NCBI RefSeq assembly: GCF_047496725.1
Contig: NC_132971.1
Location: 7,344,001 to 7,408,000, forward strand
DNA length: 64,000 nt
Direction: 5' to 3'
Source of the DNA: Anoplolepis gracilipes
Taxonomy: Eukaryota > Arthropoda > Insecta > Hymenoptera > Formicidae
The translations under genes and the position numbers were made by a program. Below are positions 25,362 through 35,776 of this stretch, piece by piece. The notes beneath the pieces are model-generated. The model ran no database searches. It was given only the letters and a program-made list of their open reading frames with translations, and was not told the DNA's origin. Numbering within the stretch: the stretch's first letter is position 1; the number at the start of each line of letters is the position of its first letter.

Positions 25362-25560
25362 TCCTTCTGTTATAGTCTGCGTTTTCTCGCGTGGATACGC
25401 GCAGGAGATCGAAATTCAAACGCGAGTCGCATAATGGGGCGATTTCGCCTTGAAACGTCAACTGGAAATTCTCCTTCCGCCGGATATTGCTCGGCGACCG
25501 ATTGATCATCTTTTGGGTACCGGAGACGCGATTGAAAACGCGGTATGTCAGATTCAAAGG
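24582..25560. other. GC-richer intronic block, possible alternative promoter
   Basis: This block is richer in GC and CpG than its surroundings and has overlapping open frames on both strands. None of the frames resembles a known protein, and part of them is the CT tract at 25328-25357. It lies immediately upstream, in gene sense, of the candidate short first exon 24524-24581, so it is a natural place for an alternative kazrin promoter. That role is inferred from position only. Confidence 0.35.
25328..25357. repeat. (CT)n microsatellite
   Basis: CT run producing Ser/Leu repeats in plus frames. Confidence 0.95.
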
Positions 25561-25876
25561 CGTTTGTAACGCATGCTGTTTGTGCCGTCAGGATGGCAAA
25601 AAGTAATCAATTGTTCAATGCATAAAACGGATAGATACGGACATTTGATCGCTCGATAGTTATATGTGACAGGTAATATTCTTTTAAACTGAATCGGTGA
25701 AAATGTTGATTAAAGCAGTGACAAGATTTCATCTAAAATCAATGAGCATTTAATTGATCTTCAGTGAAAATATCCATCGTTTTATCGTCTTATTTCCTCT
25801 TGTCTTTTATAACGGTAACATTTCATGTAATATAAATAGAATTCAAATGCATAATTACATACATACTACATTTCTT

Positions 25877-26156
25877 TACTCTTAAAATTTGATAAATTTA
25901 TAAAAAATGAACAAGACTTTTGATTAAACTCATGTCAAGTATTTTTTAAATAAAATATAATGCTATAAATTTAAAAAATATACTGCTATGAATTTATTTT
26001 ATATTTACATTTATTTTTATAATAATATTTTATATTTATATAATATTACAATATAAGATATTTACGCGCGTTACGCATATTTTCACTATTTGCAAGGTTA
26101 TAGTTATAACTAAATCTATCGCTTATTAATGATAACACATTTCATTTAAGAGAGTA
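25877..26156. mobile_element. Dispersed MITE-like repeat, copy A
   Basis: It starts TACTCTTAAAATTTGATAAA and ends TTTAAGAGAGTA, so the ends are roughly inverted. A diverged relative in the same orientation lies at 35098-35357. Shared blocks include an AAATT(T/C)A(T/C)AAAAAATGAAC segment near the start and ATTTAAGAGAGTA at the end. It has no coding capacity. Confidence 0.45.
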
Positions 26157-26302
26157 AGTAAAATCTTCTGAATAAAACAATTTTACAATAAAAAATATGC
26201 TGAGAAAAATAAAGATATTTTATTCTTTCACACTTTGCGTGTATTTAAAGTATATTGTTTTTTAATTTTCTATTTAAATATAATTATGTAATATATATTC
26301 TC

Positions 26303-26331
<29 letters not shown>
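26303..26331. repeat. Poly(A) tract (29 nt)
   Basis: An uninterrupted A run in AT-rich intron. No retrotransposon ORF or target duplication was found beside it. Confidence 0.95.
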
Positions 26332-26335
<4 letters not shown>

Positions 26336-28891
26336 CACATCAATGTAATCTACAATTTGTAATCGATGTAATTGATACGCGGTATTCAGCCAGATTGAAA
26401 AAGAAAGCTCTCTCTGCTAATCCGTGATATAACAGTGTTCTCGCGTTACGTTGCATTGCCAATCGGATGCAAATTGCTCCCGCGATTTTTGCAATGTTTA
26501 ATTGTGAACACGAGCACGCACGGCCCAATTTTAATTTCACCGTGACGATCGAGTGCTCGTGTACATCGTCAGCAAACTGCGAGCCATCAATTCGATTGCA
26601 TTAATCCCGAAATAGCCGCGTCCACCACGTCCGAATGCTATTTGTCGGATAACGTGTTTATGCGCGACGTGTCGTGTGTGATTTAAGCTATAATCCGAAT
26701 CGCGCCCCTTTCACACGAGACTTTTCCCTTCTCCTCTCGTCGAAAATAATTCGGATCTATTTATGCCGATTGAAAATTTTTACGTAGGTCAACCTTTAAA
26801 CGCAAACTCTTTTTCCTTTTTCGACGACAAATTTTCATTCAAATATTTTTGTGCAATAAATTTCTTTTTTTATTTTGCGCGATTTCTAATTTTTCAAATA
26901 TTATGGATGTACCGTAAAATAATGGCAAGAATTTTACGATAACCAGATAATAATTAAAGCAGCGATGTATAATGTTTTGCAACTGACTTTGTAATTGTGC
27001 GATGTAATCGCATCCCTTGCATTATACGACGTAAAACGCTTTGCAATTCGCCGTCGCATCGTCGGTAATTCGCCGCGAAATTAGTCGGACGCCAATATTA
27101 ATCTATACGTGCTGTGAAAATCATTATATCAAACATTAACAAGTTTGACGGCTCTTTTAACGGAGAGAGTGCTCTCGACGCGCGTTACGCATGGAACGTG
27201 AATGACACGTCAAAATGAAAGTTCGGTGCACGTCACATTCTTGTTCGCCTTTTATTCGCGCGTACAGCGTAATCAATATCAGGCGCGATACGTCTCATAT
27301 ATATATATATAGCGGCCGGATTTTTATACAATGAATGGGATTAAAAACAGATTACTGCAATTATTGAGACAGCGAGATTTATATTCGTGATTTATGCCGT
27401 TTGTTCTGCGTAAAATTCATAAATTTAATCAAGGCAAAATAGAAAATTTCGCCATGTGTGTGCCTTAATTAAATTATAAATCATTGTTATAAATCATTAA
27501 ATTATAAATCAATGTTATATTTACTTTCGTAAAATACAAATAAAATACAGCGTTTCTTTCGCTATAACTCTATTTGAGGAATATCATATAAAGCTTGCAA
27601 ATTTCTTTTTTTTTTTTTTTTGTAAATTTTTAATTTACGTAAAGTTTCTCTTACATATGATTCGATGCACATACACGTCATTTACGTTATTTTCATCACG
27701 AGAGCCTTTTCAGATGGGGAGGACGGTAACGAAACGATAACTTTTCGACGCTCATCCTGTCGGCAAAGTTGTTACGCAGGTTATGAATCTGCCTTTAAGC
27801 CTACTCGAGCATGATGAATATACGTAACGGTAGGTAACTTTGGGGCTAATTAATTTGCACGTTCTTGACGTCACGAATTTGACCTTTTAATAAACGGAAA
27901 ACAGTATTGGTTTTCGTCTTAATTTCCGCTTTCACTAGGATCATCCGGAAAAGCAAGAATCGCCTCCGGAGATGGTGTTCGTTTAATTAGTAACACGAGC
28001 CAGGAACCTTGTTATCTGCGTCATTTCGTAATCGTATAATTATGAAATTATTAAGTAAATGAAAGTTGCCGAGAGAAATTTTCTTTATTAATTTAATCTT
28101 TATTCATTTAATCGTGTTATATCATTTTATTATTGGACTCGAACATAGGATTTTGATCCAAATATGGATCCAGAAACTCTTTAGAAAAATTTCACGTAAA
28201 CACACTGTAGCTGCACTGATCTTGAGAATATAGGAACTGTATCGTTACACACACGAAGCAGTCTCAAATATAACGCGAATCGTAGGAAACAACTGTGGGA
28301 AAGAAATTAAACGCCATCACGCGAAGGACATTTTCTACTGCAACCCTTATTTTGTTGCTTTTATTCTCTCAACGAACCAAGTCCGTCGCAATTTCCATCA
28401 GACCTTTCCTCCTTCCCACACCCACGTGCAATTCTCTTTTCTCCCTGAGTTGCTATCTAATATTTCTCTCATAATAAATATTGAGCAGCAGCCCCGCATA
28501 GGTAACAATGGTTTACGGTGGACAAAAGAACTCGCGCTTATCAATAGAACGACCTTTTGTCCGTCTAACAATTAATCCCTTTCGAATTCTCAGTTCTTCA
28601 TTTGACGAAAATCTTGAAAATCGATGTGCGCATTTCGTTTCAAAAGGGCTGCTTCTACCCTCAATAATGGAGAACCGATTTCGGGCGGTTTACTTTCTGA
28701 ATAAATACGCTCGTCACTTTTCGACAATCATAGAAAAGCTTATCTTTAAGAAGGAAATCTACATTTTAATATTTATTGTATCATTAATTACATTAATTAT
28801 ACACTAATTAATTATGACTTAAGAAAATCGAATTTACTATCATAAAGCTTTTAAAAAAACTCTTTTGTGTTATAGAAAAGTTTATCCTTTA
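26332..28891. other. Large kazrin intron, right part
   Basis: No ORF of note. There are GC-richer patches at 26400-26720 and 27000-27320, a short AT run at 27296-27311 and a T run near 27606-27621. Nothing coding is supported. Confidence 0.5.
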
Positions 28892-29700
28892 CCCTTTATA
28901 CTGCCACAAAGCCACTTTAGTGACTTTGAGTGTGCTAATAAAATAGTGATATTTAATAAATTCTAAATGTATATTAATACAAACATATGCGTGTGTAGCG
29001 AGTACATAGTGTGTATTTGCGTTTTTATATATGTGTGCGTCTGTGTGTCTGTATAGCACTAAAATTTTGTATTATTTTTTTAATTATGTACTAAGCATAT
29101 ATTTGACAAAATAATTATGTTATTTCTTAGATTATAGATATATATACACAAAGCATATCACATATCATAAAAATCATGAAATGTAACAAAAAAAATATAA
29201 ATAATTTACAAAAATTGAAAAACAATACAAAAAAATAAAAAAACAATATAAAAAAATATGATTACTAAATTTTTTCATTTATTTAAAAAAATATATAATT
29301 TTTCCATAAATATAAAAAATACAAAAAATGTTTACTGAATTTTTTAATTTATTTTTTTAAAATATATATTTTTCCGCATAAGCCTATACATTTATATTCA
29401 TTCATATTGTCAATACTGCTCTTAGACTCAAAATTTTATAAATCAGTTATATGTTCAGAATTGAAATCAGTGACATCAGAAACCCCCAAATACGCTATTC
29501 TTGAGAAAATATAAATTAAAAAAATTTTTTACCTCCATTCCCTACCGCAAAGCCACTTTTGTGCCTTTAAATAAAACTCAAAATTTTACCTAATGTGTCT
29601 GTTATTTATATATATAAATTTTATATATTATAAAATTATATATATAAATTTTTGAGAAAAAACCCACTATTTTAATGTAAAAATAGCGGCAGCGTAAAGG
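28892..29700. mobile_element. Degenerate piggyBac-like non-autonomous element
   Basis: The left end CCCTTTATACTGCC and the right end, whose reverse complement is CCTTTACGCTGCC, are similar inverted ends. The right side is followed by TTAA at 29701-29704 and the left is preceded by TTA at 28889-28891, in keeping with a TTAA target. An internal partial repeat of the left end (CCGCAAAGCCACTTTTGTG) lies near 29550. The interior is AT-rich with small duplications and no transposase frame. The assignment rests on the ends only. Confidence 0.45.
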
Positions 29701-30200
29701 TTAAAGAGAAATCTACATTAATATTTAATGTGTTATTTTTAATTAGATTAATTATCGATCTCACCAAAATCGAATTGTGCTATTTTAGAGCTTCTGTATT
29801 AAGAGATATTTCTAAGGAGAAACCTGAAATATCTGCGACTCTCTTGTGAAACAGAGACTAGAATTTAGCGTGTTTGATGATATATAATACGGAAGCAGTT
29901 CCTGATATAGACAATAGATTTCAATATCAATGTGTACGTGTGTATGTGTGGATAGCTCCTTATCTGCTCGATAATTAACCTCTTGGCTAGAGGCTGCTTG
30001 AATCAAGTTCGCCGTTTCCATGGAATTCGAGATACGATTTGTAATCACGTATTTCGATATCGAAATTCATCATTTTAAAGGTTCAACATTACCGGATTAC
30101 GCTTCATATTTCAAGAATTTTTACAATTAGAAATTCTGAATAGACCGAGTTCACCGTTTGAATTTGAATTTTGCGGAAAATTCGCAGACGTGATACTCAC

Positions 30201-30313
30201 CTGTGCATCTGCAAGGATGCGCCGCATCAAGGCCAGGGTGGGGTGCGTTGTGAGGTCATCTTGAAGGGCAAGCGCCTCGCCTTCCTCGTTCAAATGATTC
30301 AAAGTTTTGAGAG
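30201..30313 (-). CDS. KAZN: Kazrin exon, N-terminal module (codons about 34-71)
   Basis: The 113-nt exon is bounded by TTTTTTTTTTGATTGCAG before 30313 and CAG|GTGAGTATC at 30201. It is phase 1 in and phase 0 out, which fits exon 35628-35776 upstream (G+CT makes Ala) and exon 5007-5406 downstream. The peptide (LKTLNHLNEEGEALALQDDL, then TTHPTLALMRRILADAQ) is helical and Leu-rich. I do not recognise a named domain. It lies upstream of the region where the common vertebrate kazrin protein begins, so it is an N-terminal extension in this isoform. Long introns flank it (about 24.8 kb downstream and 5.3 kb upstream). Clean splice sites and phase agreement make the exon very likely real; its membership of kazrin rests on strand and phase. 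Confidence 0.82.
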
Positions 30314-33300
30314 CTGCAATCAAAAAAAAAAAGAAATTGAAAATGCGCTATTAGTTGGAACAGCAAAAATGATGACGCGTTCGCTGGTTCATAGAAAGAT
30401 CTATACGATTGTTTTGAAAAATACATTGGATAAAAAGAAAAAAAGTCCATTACGTCGGCATTACAATGTTTCATATTACATGTTTTCTCGCGATTAGGCG
30501 GTAAGTAACCGCTTTGCAGAGATCGCTGGCACGAGAACGGTGGCCATCGGATCGCGCTTAATCCTTTCATCCGAGACGTGCGAGAAGTCCGGAAATTCCC
30601 GAGCCCGGATCCGGACGTCGTCCAAGATGGCCGAGTCCTCTCTCGGGTTCGTTCGTCTCGCATTATCTTCGCCTGGCCGGTGGTACGAACGGTGAGATAA
30701 TTGAATTCCCGTGGTAGTCGGCGATCGTGGCGCGAAGGTGGAAAAGCCCGGAGGGTTGCCAAACTGTTATCGACAAGTTCGTGAGAGGAAGCTCGTTTCA
30801 CAGAGGTACCCGAGCAAGCTCGGGACAGCTGCGCGACCTTCCGTTGCCTTCGCGTTATCAAACGTGCTTTAGCATAGATCTTATGAAAGACACAGATATA
30901 TGAGACATTTCGCTTTGATGTATAATTCTAAATTATTCGTAAAAAGTTGGATATTTATTATCAACCTAAGATATTGTTGGCCACAAATCAACAGAAGAAT
31001 TTTGTCGCATCTCGAATGATTCCTTGTTTATCCTTTTTTTTTTTTTAGGTGCGCAGTCGTCAAAGGAAAACGGTAACTGCATCCTGATAAACAACCGGCT
31101 CAAGAGCGAACGACGATGAAATTATATTATATCGGATATAACACATTCTCAGAACTCGGTGCACGAGCTTAAACGCAATTTAGCGAGTTGCGTATGCAGT
31201 CAGTGACGCTTTGATGTGGCATAAACAAAATTCGAGACGTAAAGCTCCGTAAATTGCAAACGACAAAGTTTCGTGCTGTATAAGCATAAGAGAGGTCTGG
31301 TTAAAAATGCATTTTGACCTCGTGGAAAGTGGACCAAGAGAAGACCGTGGGACAAGATACAATTTTCAAAATTAACGCTATATTGAACGACAATCATCCC
31401 GCGAATTTTATTCGGGAATTTTTAATCGCTTAAAGCTGATCGCGCTACGCTGAAAGCGCGCAATTGCATTAGCGGCGAGTTTCGCGCTGCCATACATCGT
31501 TGCTACTCGGTGAAGATTTAATGACGTTTACCAGTTTACGTTCACCAGTTTACGTTTAATTCAATTTTAATCGCACGCACGCTCGATTTTTCGTACGGAC
31601 GCGCCAGCAAAACGTCGAAACTTTAGTACAAGCGCGAAGCAAGCTTTTAGTTTTGTCGTAATGAGAGTGATAGCGGAAGAGCGAGAGGAGAGACGGAACC
31701 TGATCGCGATTATTTGTTGCGCCCGAGTTGCAATTAAACGCAATTAAACTGCCGCCTGTTTCCCGGAGAAAGTTGCATCGTGTTTTATCGACAAATCTCG
31801 CTTTGCTGTAGACAAAAGCCCTTCTTGTCGACAAGATGCGAACTCCAGATCACGCCGAGCGTCCTGCAAAGTCTTCGAAGGAAGAACGTATTATCGCTGG
31901 ATCTCGAGAAACGACTTGTCGCAAAATTGCTCCTCGATCTCACGAAGGTCGAGAAGCTGAACTTTACAAAGGTAGAAACGTATCCTCAACGCAAATAAAA
32001 AGAAAGCTTGCAATCAAGTTGCTAGAAGATAACAGTGTATTGAACATCCCTCTCTCTTTACGTGTTATTTTCCTGCAAAAATCACACACGCAAATATTTA
32101 GCGTTTAAATTATAATTGAGAATGTGTTTACAAAAATATAATAATGTTTTCAAAATTATATTTTTTTAAATTATACGTTTGTGTGTTACACAAGTAAAAA
32201 ATTATGCAGAATAGAAAAGAGTTAACGGCTTGTTATATCGTTAGCTCAGATATCTGTCCGTCATCTTTAAGTCGATTGATCGCGGATGAGTAGAAAAAAA
32301 ACATGCTCAAGAGGGTAGATCAGCAAAGAGAGAGAGACCCCTTTTTTTCACGGAAGTCTGATCTCGAGGTTGTAGCGGCTCTTTAAACACACGGCAGCAG
32401 CGCACTCATATCAGAAACGTCAAGCACCTCACCGAGTAATCTCGCGCGATCGTTTCTGTCTTAACTAAAAGAAGGAAACTCTGTAGTGCTTCGTATACTG
32501 AATTTTCTCAATTAAACAGCTGCATACTGCCAGAGAAGATATTTCCGCGTCAGGGGTTAACCATTTACGCTTTCCAGAAAATATATTCCTCGTGAAAAAT
32601 ACACGCGTCAAGTTGCTGTGAATCAGAGAAGAATCGATTTTTTTAAAAATAGTATTGTAAAATAAATTTGAAAATCTCAATGTAACTGTCAAAAGTCCTC
32701 CTTTGACAGAAAAAGCATGCAATCCCAAAAGAAAATTTATCACATGTATTAAAGCTTATCTCATCATTTTGTAGAAAAATTGGAAGAATAAAACATATTT
32801 ATCTATTACAATAAGTCATTATAAACTCGAATAGTGACACATGCTTGTTTCTCAAGTTTCTAGGACTCACGTCGATGAAAGTGGAATGAATCAGCTTCGT
32901 CGGCACGAGCCTATACGATATATCTCGCGTGCAGCGCGTGAAGCGAAACGTGTTCCTCGCGAAAGTAGGCGACCGCGTTGAAATACATATTTCGTGTGAC
33001 GTCGATACGAAGGACGATCGTACACACATGTGCGACGACTCGTGCGATAGGTGTATACTCCAAAGTGCATACGGCGGACTCACGTGATCCCGGATGGCCC
33101 TTCCAGGTCGGGGTATATATAAGGTCTATACTACAAACATGGAGAGATACGCCTCCTTCGTGGCTTCTTCGACGTCGGAGTCGCCTTGATATACAACGCA
33201 TATTCCGATATTATACGCCTCTCGTGTGTCAGAAGCGGGACTCTTTACGAGCTTTTACACCGACTCGAAACTATCGAGATCATACGGTCAGGCACCCTAA

Positions 33301-35097
33301 TGCGAAACAGGAGCCTCGTTTCGGTTTATAGATAAAGCGATATGTAATCCGGTAACGTAATGTTACCGGAACGGGATGGTTTGTGACGGGAAATGTTAGT
33401 TTAAGGCACGGCTCTAATTATATTAGAGAAATCGCATGACTGCAAATAATGCGCTAGATTGATTGGCTAGACGGATGCATGTATGTGTATATTAAGCGCG
33501 ATTTTGTTACACGTCTTGTTTAAAAAGTGCAGTGATCGCAAATCATGACCACGACCGTGTATCGTTCTAGCTTCCGGGATAACCGCGAGATGCGTGTTAC
33601 GACCTCTCGAATCGACCGCTATCTATCATGTCGTACAACTCTCTAACTTTCTCGACGTCGAGGAAAATGAATGACCGACCGGTAATAAAAGTTTTAAAAT
33701 CGCGCGCACAGATTATAACGCGAAATAGCCTGAATCTTATCGGAAAATTAATGAAATTTGACATTGATAAACTGCCTCGCGTTGATGCGCAAGTTCTCCC
33801 TTGCGTTGTCAAATTTGAAACCTTCGTGTCGATATTCGGCAAACAAATTTATTTTATCTGAATTTCTTCAACGCAACGGTCACTGTGACAGTTTTTTTTA
33901 ATAAAGTATCAAATCGCGTATCCAGAAACACGTGTTCCAAATGCAGCCCGAGGTATTGCAACGAGTTTTCGTAATCCACGTAAACACAGGTAGCGGAGAA
34001 TTACATTTGCGCTTAATACATATCCGGTGGTGCGCGTAGTTTACCAGTCCGACTTCCGTATGGCAGCGCGCTGGAGAAATGGGATTAATGGATTAGCAAT
34101 GTTTTGAATTACAAGCAAAGTGTAAGCGGGGCAAATATTCTCCCTCCAATTAGAGAATTCTACGACTGTATGAAGCTTTGAGTTACGACGAATTCGGCGC
34201 ACCTGCGAGAATCGCCGTCGGGATGATCCTTTATAAATGCGGACAATTTAGCTGGTATATGCGCACTCGCGACGCAAGTTCATTCATTTTAAATAAGCTG
34301 GAAATATGTCACTCGCATATGTGCGGAAAAAAATGCCAGTTTATTTCATACCTCGATATACTTGCTATACTGTAAATTGGAAAAAATCTCTTAAACCTTT
34401 TAAACGCGAAATATAATACTTTTCTCTCAGTTTTATTTTCCCTTTTCCTTTTTTTATCCACACAAGTGCTATCTCGCGATTGGAGATATATTGAAGTCAC
34501 AGACAGCAACGACAAGGAATAACCTGATGTATGATCTGTGCCAATATTACAGTGTATCTATGTAACGAGAGCGAGATTCTTTATCGACTATTACATCGGT
34601 TGAAGATATATCAAACTTATCGGAGGAAATATGTAGCGTGGAAGTAGACATGACATGTGCGATTCATAGCAATAAAAGGAGTAATTGTATAGTCTATATA
34701 CATATTATACGTGTGATCTAAAATCGTAATAGCAATAATAAAATGTCGAAAATGATAACATATAATAACGGCATATTTTCTTAAATTGAATTAAAGTGAA
34801 AATAGTATGAATTAAAGCAATAATACAAGGTTTTATTTAAGGATTATATTTCACATCAGTGAAATCATATGAAGATCAGGGAAATAGTCACACTTTGCTC
34901 TTCCATCTTATATCATTGATTATAGCAGAAAGATTCCACTAAAAAGTAAATAATAATTATACATTATAAGTAATAATTAAATATTATTTAAAGTATTTTC
35001 TGTTTATTATATTGTAAAGATTGCTATTTTTTTATCACACATATCTGAAAAAAAAACATATATAACTAATGTTCAGAATTATATACATATTAGATTT
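30314..35097. other. Kazrin intron between exon 30201-30313 and exon 35628-35776, part 1
   Basis: A GC-rich block at 30490-30860 (201-codon minus-strand frame with no recognisable protein) contains the perfect short palindrome CCCGAGCAAGCTCGGG at 30809-30824. A second GC-richer block at 31400-32000 has nothing recognisable. A plus-strand TATA-like TATATAAGG lies at 33114-33122, and an inverted repeat CCGGTAAC-GTAAT-GTTACCGG at 33349-33369. The rest is AT-rich. Confidence 0.5.
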
Positions 35098-35357
35098 TTC
35101 ACTCCTAAAATGTTATAAATTCACAAAAAATGAACATAATTCTTATTCAGCTATTTCTTTAACAAAATATATTACTATAAATTTGTCTCATAATATTATA
35201 TATAAGATATTATATATAATATAATATTACATATATTTCAAAATATCACTGATTCTTTCAATGAGATTTCATTGACTTTTACCGTGTTTATAACTAATTG
35301 TAAGACTATTCACTATTTTCCAATGTTAACTTTATACTAAATCCATTTAAGAGAGTA
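35098..35357. mobile_element. Dispersed MITE-like repeat, copy B
   Basis: A diverged relative of 25877-26156 in the same orientation: it begins near CACTCCTAAAATGTTATAAA, has the CACAAAAAATGAAC block, and ends CATTTAAGAGAGTAC. It has no coding capacity. Confidence 0.42.
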
Positions 35358-35627
35358 CAACACCATTAAATAAATATGATAAATGTAATTAATTAATAAT
35401 TGTGTTTATATAATAAACAGAACGTGACACGGTGTATGTTTAGCTTGATTAACGCCACTTTCAAGATAAGCTCGCGTAAGTGCCACGGATTTCCGGCAGA
35501 AGCTTCGCATGGCGGACGTAAGGCTTGAAACCTCGCACACACGATGTTTATCTTGTCCAAGCAGCAACGGGGAATCCTGTCTAATACCCTTATCCAGAAC
35601 TGACCAGAGGCCTGTCATCGGACTCAC

Positions 35628-35776
35628 CTTCCTCGAGGGGCTGCGCGCGTTTGGCGAACGCTTCCGCGAAAACGCCGCCGCGCGGCTTCCGCGAGGCATC
35701 CACGCCGTTTTCTACAGCCGCGCTCATTTTCGCGATTCGTGATTCTTCACCGGCTGTGCCCCTGTCGCGGACGTAT
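35628..35776 (-). CDS. KAZN: Kazrin exon with the start codon (5' UTR 35728-35776, coding 35628-35727)
   Basis: The acceptor TGTAAATTTCAG precedes 35776 and the donor GGAAG|GTGAGTCC lies at 35628. The ATG at 35727 has a favourable context (AAAATGA). It gives 33 codons (MSAAVENGVDASRKPRGG, then VFAEAFAKRAQPLEE) plus one base, ending in phase 1 as exon 30201-30313 requires. The 49 nt before the ATG contain no in-frame stop, so the acceptor alone does not prove this is the first Met. If the upstream exon is the candidate at 59424, an in-frame TAG appears there (59456-59458) with no ATG between, which supports 35727 as the start. The exon is clearly more GC-rich than the surrounding intron. Confidence 0.8.

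Noticed and set aside
24905..25375. 156-codon plus-strand frame
   Set aside because: Ends in a CT microsatellite read as Ser/Leu repeats, has open frames on both strands and resembles no known family.
26303..26331. Poly(A) tract as the tail of a retrotransposon
   Set aside because: No reverse-transcriptase frame, target duplication or recognisable element body adjoins it; a simple A run is enough to explain it.
30256..30861. 201-codon minus-strand frame overlapping exon 30201-30313
   Set aside because: Only the last part is the real exon, bounded by a strong acceptor at 30313. The frame beyond it crosses the polypyrimidine tract, and its peptide there looks random.
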